Shown: positions 18,501 to 28,421, counted from the stretch's first letter. The stretch is DNA of 64,000 bases from Curvibacter lanceolatus ATCC 14669 (GCF_000381265.1 NZ_KB906275.1:23823-87822), one strand, 5' to 3'. Made by a program: numbers and translations. Notes: generated from the sequence alone by a model not told the origin.

Positions 18501-19460
18501 TACGTGCGCACCGAGGAACCCGAGGACGTTGCGCCACGCCAGCTCGGCGCCATGGTCGGCGAGATGTTCGACATGCTCAAGTCCTCCATTCCAAGCGGCA
18601 TCCTGCTGAGCTACGGGGCCGATCACCCGCTGCCCGCGGTGCGAATCTCGGCGGTCGACGTGCAACAGATCGTGATGAACCTGGTGATCAACGCGCGCGA
18701 TGCACTGGGGGCCAGCGGCAACATCGACATCCGCCTGCTCAACGCCCAACTGGCCGCGGAATCCTGCAGCAACTGCCAGGGAATCGCACACGGCCGTTTC
18801 GTGGTGCTGGAGGTGGCTGACGACGGCCCGGGCATTGCGCCCGAGGTGCTGCCCAAGATCTTTGACCCTTTCTTCACCACCAAGGGTGTGGGCAAGGGCA
18901 CCGGCCTGGGGCTGTCCTCGGTAGTGGGTCTGGTTCACAAGGCAGGCGGCCACATTCAGGTGCATGACAGAACGCCGCATGGCACTGCCATGCGGGTGCT
19001 TTTGCCGGCGGCGCAGGATGTGCCGGTGGACGAAGTGGCGCCACGCCCCACCCTCGAGTTCGTGTCCGGCGAGGCGATCTGGGTGGTCGACGACGACCCG
19101 GCGGTACTGGTGTTCCTGAGCGAACTGTTACGCGAACACGGCTTCACCGTGTCGGCCTTTGCCGACCCTCGGCAGGCGCTGGCGGCCCTGGGCCAGGCAC
19201 TGCGCCCAGGACAGGGCGCAGCACCGCCTGCAGCCTTGATCACCGATCAGACCATGCCCGGCATGTCGGGCGTGGCCCTGTTCAAGGCGGCCCAGTCGCT
19301 GTGTCCCTCGCTGGGCGTGATCATCTGCACAGGCTACAGCGAGTACATTGATGCCGAATCGGCGCGCCAGATGGGAGTGCGCCACTTTCTGCGCAAGCCT
19401 TTCGACTCACACGAACTGCTGGAAAAAATCGCTGACATGCTGGGCCGCGGCAAAGCCTGA
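15570..19460 (+). CDS. MASE3 multi-PAS hybrid sensor histidine kinase
   Basis: A 1296-residue hybrid kinase. The N-terminus is a MASE3 membrane sensor (about seven hydrophobic helices to residue 250, with VEVVAVVLASLSFGLLW and DFLHMLSYDGMP). Five PAS domains start near 277, 403, 530, 650 and 782; the second has a FixL-like VNHAVERMFGFSSDELLG but the haem histidine cannot be assigned. HisKA has GHLTGGIAHDFNNML with His926, the HATPase has ADDGPGIAPEV and GTGLGLSSV, and the final receiver (from 1167) carries Asp1226 in ITDQTMPG. ATG 15570 is preferred over TTG 15561. It sits 37 bases after the HD-GYP gene, a plausible target of its phosphate. Confidence 0.93.
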   Translation: MPTFQVFVANSRAEWRRALPLLVLIPLVWLLEQTSLSALPQFARMGFLAAHTSVEVVAVVLASLSFGLLWMAPDSPRRPASVLLAAVMGGAAVLDFLHMLSYDGMPPLVTPSGVEKSIGFWLAGRALVAFGLLVMAITPPASRPQRGYPRLSLGLVGCLVALSSAMILFWPDLLPRTFEPGQGLTAAKVGSEMALIALLLTTALRLEYLCRRGAGVPMTAMAIAAVLSAIAEGCFATYSSPTDIFNALGHIAKIAAYGYLTRAAYLLAVRQPLQAAGGIADALQATLNPALICDEDGTIVWMNPAFVQVTGYEAQALLGRELDVLRVAGDEQAWAQMREAMIQAQPWKGQVQVRRHNGSIYLDDRSVTPMRGSQGHLNGFVILGDDVTERHRIERELIASEERMRALLSSAPDAVVVIDAQGHIQMVNHAVERMFGFSSDELLGANVNLLMPDGVARLHDGFVQHYMDTGERHIIGVGRDMLARRRDGRELHVQLTVGEARLSEGLVFIGFMRDISERVQVQKELAEREARYRALMDTALDGVWICDEQGRFLEVNDAYVRMSGYSRAELLRMRIPDVNADDQPGHVSRHIQITLVSGHDRFETRHRRKHGDHWPVEITTSRSPLGDGHFFVFVRDLSERRAAAQALRQSEERFELALRGTNDGLWDRNLIDGSVYLSPRCEEMLGYQEGELKLNAETASRLIHPSDALALHLALGDVLAGRSDERFEIETRLRHKHGHWVDVLSRGQLLRDGAGTPARMIGTVRDLTERKRAEQALFESENKLRSLFELSPLGIALCTLDGNLVEFNEAYRTLTGYSAEALQGLSYWDLTPSEYMRAEAEQLKMVARIGRYGPYEKEYVRADGSRVPVRLNGVRIELGGQAYLWSISEDLTVQRRIEAERQAVQQQQMQSQKLEALGHLTGGIAHDFNNMLAGIMGLASLGLERYISDPGGKLAGYLREIVRTSERGRDLVAKMLAYVRTEEPEDVAPRQLGAMVGEMFDMLKSSIPSGILLSYGADHPLPAVRISAVDVQQIVMNLVINARDALGASGNIDIRLLNAQLAAESCSNCQGIAHGRFVVLEVADDGPGIAPEVLPKIFDPFFTTKGVGKGTGLGLSSVVGLVHKAGGHIQVHDRTPHGTAMRVLLPAAQDVPVDEVAPRPTLEFVSGEAIWVVDDDPAVLVFLSELLREHGFTVSAFADPRQALAALGQALRPGQGAAPPAALITDQTMPGMSGVALFKAAQSLCPSLGVIICTGYSEYIDAESARQMGVRHFLRKPFDSHELLEKIADMLGRGKA

Positions 19461-19587
19461 TGCGCCAAGCCGGCGTCTCGCCCGGTATGGGGGTCAGGTT
19501 TTACTGACGCGATTTCAGTGCGCTCTGAGGACATTAAAAGCCCTCGCCTTATAGCGGCGCCAACCGGTCCTCCCTAGCATCGGTTGC

Positions 19588-20742
19588 ATGAAGTCAGAAC
19601 CTTCTCGAAACACTCTGCCTGGCCTGGATGCGGGCGCCGTGGTCTGGTTGGCCTGGCCCCTGATCGTGGGCGCCATCGGCGCCCTGGCCTGCCTGCAACT
19701 GGGCCGGCCGCTGTGGGCAGGGGGCCTGATGCTGATGGGTCTGCTCGGCGTGGGCGGAGGCTGGCGCGTGCTACGCCGACCCCCACCGCCCCCGCTGGCA
19801 AAAGACCTGTTGCACGACCTGGAATCCCTTTGTGCACAGGCCCTGCCGATCTGGAGCCGGCAGATCGACAGTTCGGCCTCGCAAAGCGAAGTGGCCATCG
19901 GCGCACTGGCACGCCAGTTCGGTGCCATCAAGGAGCGCCTGCAGCAGACGCTGGGCCTGTTTGCCCAGGTGGGGGGCGAAGACGGGGGCAGCGCGGCCGT
20001 GTTCGCCTCAGCCCAAAGCGAACTGCGGCAGATGGCCAGCGGCCTGCAGCTGGCGATGCAGGCCAAGGAAGAGATGCTTTCAGGCATACAAGGCCTGGGC
20101 GGTATTGCCACCGAGCTGCGCGAGATGGCAGAACTGGTCGGCTCGATCGCCCACCAGACCAATCTGCTGGCCATCAACGCGGCCATCGAGGCGGCACGCG
20201 CCGGTGAGCAGGGGCGGGGTTTCGCGGTGGTGGCGCACGAGGTACGGCGCCTGTCAGCCCTGTCCGCAGACACGGGCCGCCAGATCACCAGCAAGGTCGG
20301 CTCGGTAGGTCAGGCCATCGGCCAGATCATCGAGGCCTCAGACCGCTTTGCAGAACGGGACAAGCAATTGCTGCAAAGCTCCGAGGCCACGATCGAAGGC
20401 GTGCTGACCCAGCTGCGCGGCGCCGTTCAGCAACTGGAGCAGCGCAACGACGTCCTGCAGCACGAGACCTCGGCCATCGACGGCGACATCAGCGAGGTGA
20501 TGGTGGCGCTGCAGTTCCAGGACCGCACGGGTCAGATCCTGCGCCACGTGCAAAGCGACCTGCTGCGGCTGGAGTCCGACCTGCAGTCACGCGCCCTGCA
20601 GCCCGACACGCGGCTGGACCCGCAGGCCTGGCTGGACCAATCGCGGAACAGCTACACGATGCAGGACCAGCTGGACAACCACGGCCAGACCGGCGACGCA
20701 GTCGCGTCCGCACCGGCCAGCGAAGAGATCACTTTTTTCTGA
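19588..20742 (+). CDS. Short methyl-accepting chemotaxis protein, first gene of the che operon
   Basis: A 384-residue receptor with two closely spaced membrane helices (about 12-55) and no periplasmic ligand domain. The signalling tip [20 protein letters not shown] is near residue 192 and intact. After the coiled coil it has [13 protein letters not shown], a motif also seen in PilJ-like and cytosolic receptors, and a 60-residue tail ending EEITFF. It likely reports an internal or membrane-borne signal to the CheA encoded two genes downstream. ATG 19588 follows a 127-base gap that should hold the operon promoter, though I see no clear one. Confidence 0.88.
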   Translation: MKSEPSRNTLPGLDAGAVVWLAWPLIVGAIGALACLQLGRPLWAGGLMLMGLLGVGGGWRVLRRPPPPPLAKDLLHDLESLCAQALPIWSRQIDSSASQSEVAIGALARQFGAIKERLQQTLGLFAQVGGEDGGSAAVFASAQSELRQMASGLQLAMQAKEEMLSGIQGLGGIATELREMAELVGSIAHQTNLLAINAAIEAARAGEQGRGFAVVAHEVRRLSALSADTGRQITSKVGSVGQAIGQIIEASDRFAERDKQLLQSSEATIEGVLTQLRGAVQQLEQRNDVLQHETSAIDGDISEVMVALQFQDRTGQILRHVQSDLLRLESDLQSRALQPDTRLDPQAWLDQSRNSYTMQDQLDNHGQTGDAVASAPASEEITFF

Positions 20743-20757
20743 GGGAGCGAATAGGCA

Positions 20758-21126
20758 ATGGCAAAGACAGTCTTGATCGTGGATGACTCCATCAGCGTGC
20801 GCCAGGTAGTCGGCATGGCGCTGCGCGGCGCAGGCTACGAGGTAGTCGAGGCCACCGACGGGCACGACGCGTTGCGCAAGCTTGACGGCCGGAAGATCCA
20901 CCTCGTCATCAGCGACGTGAACATGCCCCAGATGGATGGGCTGACCCTGCTGCGCCACATCAAGGCGCTGCCGGCCTACAAGTTCACACCGGTGATCATC
21001 CTGACCACAGAAACCGATGCGGCCAAAAAGCTGGCCGGCCAGCAGGGTGGCGCCAAGGCCTGGGTGGTCAAGCCCTTCCGCCCCGATCAGCTGCTGGCCG
21101 CCGTGGCCAAGCTGATCCTGCCCTGA
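20758..21126 (+). CDS. cheY: CheY-like chemotaxis response regulator
   Basis: A 122-residue single-domain receiver. IVDDSIS, phosphorylation site Asp53 (VISDVNMPQMDG), the threonine in ILTTETDA and Lys in VVKPFRPDQ are all in place. It lies between an MCP and cheA with gaps of 15 and 10 bases, so it is the output protein of this system. With no flagellar genes nearby, its target (flagellar switch, pilus or other) cannot be told. Confidence 0.93.
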   Translation: MAKTVLIVDDSISVRQVVGMALRGAGYEVVEATDGHDALRKLDGRKIHLVISDVNMPQMDGLTLLRHIKALPAYKFTPVIILTTETDAAKKLAGQQGGAKAWVVKPFRPDQLLAAVAKLILP

Positions 21127-21136
21127 GGAGCGCAGC

Positions 21137-23635
21137 ATGGACATCCTTACCGAAGCCGGCGCAGACACCCTGCGCCTGCGCCTGCAAGGTGACTGCAACA
21201 TCTACAGCGTCGGCGAACTGCGCAACACCTTGCTGGAGCGTCTGCGCGAACAGGCGGCGCTGGAGCTCGACCTGTCGGCGGTGACCGAATTCGACACCGC
21301 GGGGCTCCAGGTGCTGATGGCGGCCAAGAACTTCGCCCGCCTGGGTGGTCAGTCACTGCGCCTGAGTGGCCATAGCCCGGCCGTGCTTTCGCTGATCGCT
21401 CTATACGACCTCGCAGACTGGCTCGGCGACCCGCTGGTGGGCACCGATGGCGAGGCCGCAGGCCTCAGCCGAGAAAGGGACCCCATGGAATTCAACGATG
21501 TGCTGCACACCTTCTTCGCCGAGAGCCGCGGCCTGCTCGGCGAGATGGAGAGCGCGCTGATGAGCCTGGAGCGAGAGCCCGGCGATGCGGAGGCGATTCA
21601 CGCGGTATTCCGCGCCGCACACACCATCAAGGGCTCGGCCGGCCTGTTCGGGCTGGACGATATCGTTGGCTTCACCCACCACGTGGAGACCCTGCTGGAC
21701 CGGGTGCGCTCGGGGAGTCTGAACCTCCAGGGTGACATGGTCGGCCTGCTGCTGCAGTGCGGCGACCACATTCACCGCCTGATTGACGTCGCCGGCGACG
21801 CGGCCGGCGAACGCGACGACGGTCTGCCGATGCTAGGCCAGACCCTGGTCGAGCGCCTGCGGGCCCTGGCCCCGCTAGACGCGGCCGCGTCACCGGCCCG
21901 CGCCACCGACCCCATGGCGCAAGCCAGCACCCGCGATGACCAGGACCTGTGGCATCTGTCACTGCGCTTCTCGACCGGCCTGTTCCAGGAGGGCTTCGAC
22001 CCCGCCCCCTTCATTCATCACCTGCGCACCCTGGGTCGCGTGGTGCACATCAGCACCCTCAGCACCCAGTTGCCAGCGCTTGAGACGATGGACCCAGAAT
22101 CCTGCTACCTGGGCTTCGAGATCCGTCTGGCCAGTGCCGCCAGCAAGCTTGAGATCGAGTCGGTGTTCGAGTTCGTGAGCCAGGACTGTGAGCTTCGCAT
22201 CCTGCCGCCCGACAGCCGGGTCGACGACTACCTGCGCCTGATCGAGGCCCTGCCGGCCGATCGGCTGCGCCTGGGTGAAATCCTGCAGGCCTGTGGTGCG
22301 CTGACCGCCCACGAGCTGAGTCGGGCGCTGGCGGAACAGCAGGCAGAGCCCGATGCAGAACGGGCCCCACTGGGCGAGATCCTGGTCGAGGAGCGCGCGG
22401 TGCAAGCCGAGTTGGTGCAAGGCGCCATCGGGCGCCAGACCGAACTGCGCCAACGCCAGTCGCAAGAAGCCAAGATGATCCGCGTGCACTCAGACAAGCT
22501 CGACGCGCTGATCAACCGGGTGGCTGAGCTGATCATTGCCAGCGCTTCGGTGAGTGTGCATGCCACACGCAACCAGGACCGCGCGCTGCGCGAGGCGGTG
22601 TCGGTGATGTCACGCCTGACAGAAGACGTGCGCGACGGCGCAATGCGCCTGCGCATGGTGGAAGTCGGCGACACCTTCAACCGGTTCCGCCGCGTGGTGC
22701 GCGACGTGTCCAAGGATCTGGGCAAGGAAATCGAGTTGCACATCCATGGCGGCGACACAGAACTCGACAAGTCGATGGTCGATCGTCTGGGAGACCCTTT
22801 GACCCATCTGATGCGCAATGCCATGGACCATGGCCTGGAAGCACCCATGGACCGACTGGCAGCCGGCAAGCCTGCAGCCGGGCGACTGGAGCTGCGCGCC
22901 CGCCATGAGGCGGGTGGCATCGTGATCGAGGTGGCGGACGACGGGGCCGGGCTGAACCGCGAACGCATCCTGACCAAGGCGCGCGAGAAGGGCCTGCTCA
23001 GCAGCGAGGCCCACCTCAGCGACGCCGAGGTCTGGGCGCTGATCTTCGAGCCTGGCTTTTCGACTGCCGAGCAGATCAGCAAGTTGTCGGGGCGGGGTGT
23101 AGGCATGGACGTCGTACGACGCAGCATCGAGGCACTGCGCGGCACGCTGGACATCGAAAGCGTGGCGGGCCGGGGGACACAGTTTCGCATCCGCCTACCA
23201 CTCACCCTGGCCATCATCGACGGCTTTCTGATGGCCGTGGGCGAAGCCCATTACGTGGTGCCACTGGACGCGGTGCTGGAATGCGTGCAGCTCGGCGCCG
23301 AGGCGCAGGACTACATGAATCTGCGCGGCGAGGTCCTGCCACTGCTGCGGCTGAGGCGCCATTTCGGGCTGCCGGGCCGGGCGACGCGGCGCGAGAACGT
23401 GGTCGTGGTTCAAATTGGCACACGCAAGGCAGGCCTGGTGGTGGACCAACTCAAGGGCGAATTCCAGGCGGTGATCAAACCTCTCGGGCCCTTGATGGAG
23501 GGCCTGCCTGGCATCTCGGGCTCAACCATCCTGGGCAGCGGCGAAGTGGCGCTGATGCTGGACATACCGGCCCTGGTCAACCAGGCCTCATGGAGCGCCT
23601 CGCAAGAGGCCCGCTCGGTGTTTTCAACCCATTGA
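21137..23635 (+). CDS. cheA: CheA histidine kinase with N-terminal STAS domain fused in frame
   Basis: An 832-residue protein. Residues 1-105 are a STAS domain ([20 protein letters not shown], with the conserved D-T-x-G-L turn). Residues 117 on form CheA: P1 with [10 protein letters not shown] and His162, a middle domain with [15 protein letters not shown], dimerisation helices, HATPase with [12 protein letters not shown] and [10 protein letters not shown], and a CheW-like end. Counted from internal ATG 21485 the phospho-histidine would be residue 46, close to His48 of the enteric protein, and GAGAAAGGGA stands just before that ATG. So either a true fusion, or two overlapping products (832 and 716 residues). 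In related operons STAS is often a separate gene. Confidence 0.92.
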   Translation: MDILTEAGADTLRLRLQGDCNIYSVGELRNTLLERLREQAALELDLSAVTEFDTAGLQVLMAAKNFARLGGQSLRLSGHSPAVLSLIALYDLADWLGDPLVGTDGEAAGLSRERDPMEFNDVLHTFFAESRGLLGEMESALMSLEREPGDAEAIHAVFRAAHTIKGSAGLFGLDDIVGFTHHVETLLDRVRSGSLNLQGDMVGLLLQCGDHIHRLIDVAGDAAGERDDGLPMLGQTLVERLRALAPLDAAASPARATDPMAQASTRDDQDLWHLSLRFSTGLFQEGFDPAPFIHHLRTLGRVVHISTLSTQLPALETMDPESCYLGFEIRLASAASKLEIESVFEFVSQDCELRILPPDSRVDDYLRLIEALPADRLRLGEILQACGALTAHELSRALAEQQAEPDAERAPLGEILVEERAVQAELVQGAIGRQTELRQRQSQEAKMIRVHSDKLDALINRVAELIIASASVSVHATRNQDRALREAVSVMSRLTEDVRDGAMRLRMVEVGDTFNRFRRVVRDVSKDLGKEIELHIHGGDTELDKSMVDRLGDPLTHLMRNAMDHGLEAPMDRLAAGKPAAGRLELRARHEAGGIVIEVADDGAGLNRERILTKAREKGLLSSEAHLSDAEVWALIFEPGFSTAEQISKLSGRGVGMDVVRRSIEALRGTLDIESVAGRGTQFRIRLPLTLAIIDGFLMAVGEAHYVVPLDAVLECVQLGAEAQDYMNLRGEVLPLLRLRRHFGLPGRATRRENVVVVQIGTRKAGLVVDQLKGEFQAVIKPLGPLMEGLPGISGSTILGSGEVALMLDIPALVNQASWSASQEARSVFSTH
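21471..21487 (+). promoter_or_regulatory. Internal ribosome-binding site and start inside STAS-cheA
   Basis: GAGAAAGGGA (21471-21480) lies four bases before an in-frame ATG (21485) exactly at the STAS/CheA junction. This would allow a separate CheA without STAS to be made from the same frame. Confidence 0.5.
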
Positions 23636-23652
23636 TTCTCGGAGCATTCCTT

Positions 23653-25278
23653 ATGTTGAACAATTTTCGCATCGGCCTGCGCATGGGCCTGGGCTTCTTT
23701 CTGGTGATTGCGGTTTTGCTGGCCACGCTGGCCATGGCCGTGTTCAAGATGAGCCAGATCAACGACGACATGCAGACCATCGTCAACCGGCGCTTCCCCA
23801 ACACCATCACGGCCAACGCGCTGATCGATTCGCTCAATGTGGCCAACCTCGCCATGCGCAACATCGTTCTGTCTCGCGAGCCCACGGTGGTCAAGGCAGA
23901 GCTGGAAAAGATCGCCAAGATTCGCAGCAACTTCACCGAATTACTGGACACCCTCGACAAGGGCATCAACACCGAGACCGGAAAGATGCTCCTGTCGCGC
24001 ATCAAGGAGAAACGAGCCAAGTTCGGTCAGGGCCTGGTTCAGTACCTGAGTCTGGTTGAGGCCGGCAAATTCGATGCCGCCACAGTACTGATGGTGACGG
24101 AGATGCGCGACGCCCAACGCGAGTACGAGGGCGTGGTCAATGAAATGATTCAATTCCAGGTGAGCATGGTGAAAAAGGCTGGCGAACAGGCCGACGCCCA
24201 ATATCAGGCCACGCGCGAGTTGATGGCCATCCTCGCGCTGGCTTCGGTCTTGGTGGCCCTGGCGGTGGCGTATGGCGTGACACGCAGCGTGACGCGCCCC
24301 CTGGGCGAAGCAACGGTGGCAGCGCGGCGTCTGGCTGAGGGGGATCTGAGCGCCCGCATCGAGGTGCGTGGGCGCGACGAGGTGGGTCAGTTGCTGCAGG
24401 CCATGGGCGAGATGGTGGCCAAGCTGGCACAGATCATTGGAGAGGTGCGCGCCGCCTCCAACAGCCTGTCCAGCGCATCCGAGCAGGTCTCGTCTACGGC
24501 GCAGTCGCTGTCTCAGGGGGCCACGGAACAGGCGGCCGGCGTCGAAGAAATGTCGGCCACCATCGAACAAGCCAGCGCCTCGATCCAGCAAAACGCAGAG
24601 AACGCGCGCGTCACGGACGGCATGGCGGCCCACGCAGCCCGGGATGCCGGTGAGGGCGGCGAGGCCGTGAAGCTGACCGTTGGCGCCATGAAGAGCATCG
24701 CCGGCAAGATCGGCATCATCGACGACATTGCCTACCAGACCAATCTGCTGGCACTGAATGCAGCCATCGAGGCCGCGCGCGCCGGTGAACATGGCAAGGG
24801 CTTTGCCGTGGTGGCCGACGAGGTGCGCAAGCTCGCCGAGCGCAGCCAGGAGGCGGCACAAGAGATCGGCGAACTGGCCACCAACTCGGTCGAACAGGCT
24901 GAACGGGCAGGCAAGCTGCTGGAGGAGATGGTTCCTTCGATCCGCAAGACTTCTGACCTCGTGAAAGAGATCGCCGCAGCCAGCGAGGAGCAGAACACCG
25001 GTGTCGCCCAGATCAACACCGCCGTCAACCAGCTCAACCAGACCACCCAACAAAGCGCATCGGCCAGCGAAGAGCTCGCCGCAACGGCCGAGGAAATGAG
25101 CTCCCAGGCTGAGCAACTGCAAAGCCTGATGGCCTTTTTCAAGCTCGGTGCCAGCGAGGTCGCGCCTGCGGCACAGCCACCCGAGAACCGCGCCACGCCC
25201 CGCCCGGCCGCGGTGCCTGCGCTGCGTCGGAATGCGGTGGCGGTCACCTCGCCGGGCCCTGACTTCGTGCGTTTCTGA
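23653..25278 (+). CDS. Methyl-accepting chemotaxis protein with four-helix-bundle sensor
   Basis: A 541-residue transmembrane receptor. TM1 (about 10-30), a periplasmic 4HB_MCP-type helical domain (about 35-185), TM2 (about 190-210), HAMP (to about 265), and the signalling coiled coil with tip [19 protein letters not shown] near 366. The C-terminus is DFVRF after a 35-residue flexible linker, which fits the x-[HFYW]-x-x-[HFYW] pentapeptide that tethers CheR or CheB. ATG 23653 is chosen as it begins the [12 protein letters not shown] start typical of these receptors; the frame is open upstream only within cheA. 4HB sensors bind small organic ligands, but this one cannot be assigned. Confidence 0.93.
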   Translation: MLNNFRIGLRMGLGFFLVIAVLLATLAMAVFKMSQINDDMQTIVNRRFPNTITANALIDSLNVANLAMRNIVLSREPTVVKAELEKIAKIRSNFTELLDTLDKGINTETGKMLLSRIKEKRAKFGQGLVQYLSLVEAGKFDAATVLMVTEMRDAQREYEGVVNEMIQFQVSMVKKAGEQADAQYQATRELMAILALASVLVALAVAYGVTRSVTRPLGEATVAARRLAEGDLSARIEVRGRDEVGQLLQAMGEMVAKLAQIIGEVRAASNSLSSASEQVSSTAQSLSQGATEQAAGVEEMSATIEQASASIQQNAENARVTDGMAAHAARDAGEGGEAVKLTVGAMKSIAGKIGIIDDIAYQTNLLALNAAIEAARAGEHGKGFAVVADEVRKLAERSQEAAQEIGELATNSVEQAERAGKLLEEMVPSIRKTSDLVKEIAAASEEQNTGVAQINTAVNQLNQTTQQSASASEELAATAEEMSSQAEQLQSLMAFFKLGASEVAPAAQPPENRATPRPAAVPALRRNAVAVTSPGPDFVRF

Positions 25279-25291
25279 ACAAGGGGTTGCG

Positions 25292-25825
25292 ATGAGTACA
25301 GCCTTGGCCGCACGTGACCGCGGGGCCCTCACCGGCACCCACAAGTACCTGAGCTTCACCCTGCAGGGTGAGGTCTATGCCATGGGCATCGAGCAGGTGA
25401 AGGAGATCATCGAATTCAGGCCTATCACCCTGGTGCCGATGATGCCGGCCTTCATGCGCGGGGTGATCAATCTGCGCGGCACGGTGGTGCCGGTGATCGA
25501 CCTATCGCGCCGCTTCGGTGGCGGGCCCAGCGTGGTCGGCCGGCGCACCTGCGTGGTGATCCTGGAGCTGCCCGCCGATGAGGCGTCGGAGGTCGGCCCA
25601 CAGGTGATCGGGGTGATCGTCGATGCCGTCAACGCGGTGCTGGACATCGCCGCCGGCGCCATTGAGCCGCCGCCAAGCTTCGGTACCGGCATCCGGCCTG
25701 ACTTTCTGCAGGGAATGGGCAAAGTCAAGGAACGCTTTGTGCTGATCCTGAACGTGCACAAAGCCTTGTCGCTCGAAGAGCTCAAAGAACTGCGCAACGC
25801 CCCGACCCACGAGGCCCTCACCTGA
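25292..25825 (+). CDS. cheW: CheW coupling protein
   Basis: A 177-residue SH3-like coupling protein linking receptors to CheA. Visible marks are YLSFTLQGEVYAMGIEQVKE, the MPAFMRGVINLRGTVVPVID core and a late GMGKVKERFVLILN strand. GGGG five bases before ATG 25292 serves as ribosome-binding site. The gene follows the MCP by 13 bases. It is the only cheW in the window. Confidence 0.94.
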   Translation: MSTALAARDRGALTGTHKYLSFTLQGEVYAMGIEQVKEIIEFRPITLVPMMPAFMRGVINLRGTVVPVIDLSRRFGGGPSVVGRRTCVVILELPADEASEVGPQVIGVIVDAVNAVLDIAAGAIEPPPSFGTGIRPDFLQGMGKVKERFVLILNVHKALSLEELKELRNAPTHEALT

Positions 25826-25895
25826 TCGCGCAAGCCGCCTGCTCACCCCCCGCACGCAGGCGGTGCACCGCGCCGCCAAATGGAGATGGCAGCAC

Positions 25896-25955
25896 ATGCA
25901 CAGTCACAGTAGCCACAGCACCAACTCGCATCGCACCGCGGAGGCCGGGCCATGA
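25896..25955 (+). CDS. Possible 19-residue histidine-rich leader peptide ahead of cheR
   Basis: The 126-base gap between cheW and cheR is long for this operon. It holds ATG 25896, which opens a 19-codon frame (MHSHSSHSTNSHRTAEAGP) with four histidines and six serines or threonines in the first 14 residues; its TGA overlaps the cheR ATG by four bases. GGAG lies 11 bases upstream. The exact ATGA coupling is the only real support; it may be chance. Confidence 0.3.
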   Translation: MHSHSSHSTNSHRTAEAGP

Positions 25956-26785
25956 GCCGCGCCCTGCAACCGGGCGCCGCGCCCGCAGGATGGGTACTGG
26001 GCGACACCGAGTTCGGCCTGTTCCAGCACTGGATACACCGGGTGGCCGGCATCACCATGGGCCCGGCCAAGAAGGCGCTGGTGGCCGGTCGGCTGGCACG
26101 ACGTGTGTCCCAGCATGGCTTGGGGAGCTTCGAGGCCTACTTCGAGCTGCTTCAGCGCGATCCTCAGGAACACCAGTTGGCAGTCGACCTGCTGACCACC
26201 AACGAGACCCACTTCTTTCGCGAGCCGCGGCATTTCGAGCTGATGCGCGGCACGGTGCTGCCCCAGCACCCGGCAGGCCGCCCGCTGCGCGTGTGGAGCG
26301 CCGCCTGCTCTACAGGGCAGGAACCCTACAGCCTGGCCATGCTGATGGCCCATGTGCTGGGCGCCGCGCCCTGGGAGGTGCTCGGCACCGACTTGTCGAC
26401 CCGTGTGCTGGAACGGGCCCGCCAGGGCTTGTACGACACGGCACTGGCACGCGAGATACCTGAGCCCTTTCTGCGCGCGTTCTGCTTCAAAGGTGTAGGG
26501 GCACAGCACGGGCGCTTTCTGATTGCCCCCGAACTGCGGCGCCGGGTCCGCTTCGAGCAGGTCAACCTCAACGAGGCCTTGCCCGACTTGGGCGAGTTCG
26601 ACGTGATCTTCCTGCGCAACGTGATGATCTACTTCAACGATGTCACCAAGCGTGGCGTGATCGAACGCCTGCTGCGTGCACTGCGGCCCCGGGGCTGGCT
26701 GGTGGTCGGTCATTCGGAAAGCCTCAACGGGATCAGCCCGCTGCTGCAGGCGCATTCGCCGTCGGTCTATCGCAAGCACGCATGA
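25952..26785 (+). CDS. cheR: CheR chemoreceptor methyltransferase
   Basis: A 277-residue SAM-dependent methyltransferase that adds methyl groups to receptor glutamates. N-terminal helical domain, then TTNETHFFREPRHFE, the SAM site LRVWSAACSTGQEPYSLA, and FLRNVMIYF later. GGAGG eight bases before ATG 25952 is a good ribosome-binding site. The stop overlaps cheD by four bases. The tail DFVRF of the upstream receptor is a plausible docking site. Confidence 0.95.
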   Translation: MSRALQPGAAPAGWVLGDTEFGLFQHWIHRVAGITMGPAKKALVAGRLARRVSQHGLGSFEAYFELLQRDPQEHQLAVDLLTTNETHFFREPRHFELMRGTVLPQHPAGRPLRVWSAACSTGQEPYSLAMLMAHVLGAAPWEVLGTDLSTRVLERARQGLYDTALAREIPEPFLRAFCFKGVGAQHGRFLIAPELRRRVRFEQVNLNEALPDLGEFDVIFLRNVMIYFNDVTKRGVIERLLRALRPRGWLVVGHSESLNGISPLLQAHSPSVYRKHA

Positions 26786-27327
26786 CCGCCACGCAATGGA
26801 CCCCGAGGCCAGAGAAGATGGTCATGCCCGGCGAGGTCTGGTTCGGCCAGGGCGCGCAACGGGTCGGCACCCTGCTGGGTTCATGCGTGGCTATCACGCT
26901 GTGGCATCCCAAAGCCAAGGCGGGCGGGCTGTGCCATTACATGCTGCCCGAACGAGGCCCGGCCGCTCGCGGCCTGGAGCGGCGCGTGCTCGATGGCCGA
27001 TACGGGGACGAAGCCCTGGCCCTGCTGCTGGCCGCAGCCCGGCGCGCTGGCTGCATGCCGACCGAGTGTGAGGTCAAGCTGTTTGGAGGCGGACGCATGT
27101 TCGCCAGCACGGCGGGCGGCGGCGAGACGCTGCAGGTGCACCTGCGCAATGTCGAGCAGGCCCACCGGCTGGTGCGCCACCACGGGCTGCGCGTGGTGGC
27201 GCAGCACCTGGGTGGACAGGGGTATCGGCAACTGCGGCTCGACCTGAGCAGCGGCGATGTCTGGGTGCGGTTCTCGCCTTGCGAGGGATTCGACGAAGGC
27301 GTGGCGACAACAGGAGTACAGGCATGA
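26782..27327 (+). CDS. cheD: CheD receptor deamidase
   Basis: A 181-residue glutamine deamidase acting on receptors. The catalytic cysteine is in [11 protein letters not shown] and the histidine in [19 protein letters not shown] is also conserved. Overlaps cheR by four bases at its start and cheB by four at its end, so cheR, cheD and cheB are one coupled unit. No cheC or cheX is present in the window. Confidence 0.94.
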   Translation: MTATQWTPRPEKMVMPGEVWFGQGAQRVGTLLGSCVAITLWHPKAKAGGLCHYMLPERGPAARGLERRVLDGRYGDEALALLLAAARRAGCMPTECEVKLFGGGRMFASTAGGGETLQVHLRNVEQAHRLVRHHGLRVVAQHLGGQGYRQLRLDLSSGDVWVRFSPCEGFDEGVATTGVQA

Positions 27328-28421
27328 AGCAAATACGCGTGATGGTGGTGGACGACTCGGCAACAGTGCGCAAGGTGCTCACCCAGGTGCTGTCGGCGGT
27401 GCCGGACATCCAGGTGATCGCCACAGCGCCTGATCCGCTGTTCGCGCTCGACAAGATGAAGCGTGACTGGCCCGACGTGCTGGTGCTTGACGTGGAAATG
27501 CCGCGCATGGACGGCATCACCTTCTTGCGCCGCATCATGGCCGAACGGCCCACGCCGGTGGTGATCTGCTCCACGCTCACCGAAGCCGGAGCGCAGACCA
27601 CCTTGCAGGCACTGGCAGCCGGCGCCGCTGGCATCGTGACCAAGCCCCGAAGCGATGTGAGCGGCTATCTGGTCGATGCCTCTGATGACGTGATCTCGGC
27701 CGTCCGAGCGGCCAGCCGAGTCAACCTGAGCCGATTGCGCAGCACGCCAGCACGCACGCCCCTGAAGCCCCTTCACTCGGCCGCGGTACCTGCCCTGGCC
27801 GCCCGCCCGTTGCTGGGGCCCAACCTGCAAGATGCCCTGCATGAAACCACCGACCGCGTGGTGGCCATCGGTACCTCTACGGGTGGAACCCAGGCCCTGG
27901 AAGAGATTCTGGTCGCACTGCCTCCGACTGCGCCTGGTATCGTGGTGGTGCAGCACATGCCCGAGAAGTTCACAGCGGCCTTTGCCGCCCGGCTCAACAG
28001 CCTGTGCGCCGTCGAGGTGCGCGAGGCACGGCCCGGTGACCGGGTACTGAATGGGCGGGTGTTGATCGCGCCGGGGCGTCAGCACATGCAACTGCGCCGT
28101 AGCGGCGCCCAATACCACGTGGATGTGGCGCCCGGCCCGCCAGTGAACCGCCATTGCCCCAGCGTGGACGTGCTGTTTCGCTCGGTAGCCGCAGTAGCGC
28201 GTAACAACGCCCTGGGCATGATCCTCACCGGCATGGGCGACGATGGGGCGCGCGGCCTGCTGCAGATGCGTGAGGCCAAGGCTGACACCATCGCCCAAGA
28301 CGAGGCCAGCTGCGTGGTCTATGGTATGCCGCGAGAAGCAGTGCAGTTGGGCGCGGCACGGCGTGTACTGGGGCTGGAGGCCATGGCGAGCGCGATCATC
28401 GAGTTTGGGCGCAGGCACTGA
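27324..28421 (+). CDS. cheB: CheB receptor methylesterase response regulator
   Basis: A 365-residue protein with a receiver domain ([10 protein letters not shown], Asp56 in [11 protein letters not shown]) and a C-terminal methylesterase. Catalytic residues are visible as Ser in [10 protein letters not shown], His in QHMPEKFT and Asp in [12 protein letters not shown] 27324 overlaps the cheD stop. It removes methyl groups from receptors for adaptation. It is the last gene of the operon; the gene after it is convergent and begins 78 bases away with no clear terminator between. Confidence 0.95.
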   Translation: MKQIRVMVVDDSATVRKVLTQVLSAVPDIQVIATAPDPLFALDKMKRDWPDVLVLDVEMPRMDGITFLRRIMAERPTPVVICSTLTEAGAQTTLQALAAGAAGIVTKPRSDVSGYLVDASDDVISAVRAASRVNLSRLRSTPARTPLKPLHSAAVPALAARPLLGPNLQDALHETTDRVVAIGTSTGGTQALEEILVALPPTAPGIVVVQHMPEKFTAAFAARLNSLCAVEVREARPGDRVLNGRVLIAPGRQHMQLRRSGAQYHVDVAPGPPVNRHCPSVDVLFRSVAAVARNNALGMILTGMGDDGARGLLQMREAKADTIAQDEASCVVYGMPREAVQLGAARRVLGLEAMASAIIEFGRRH

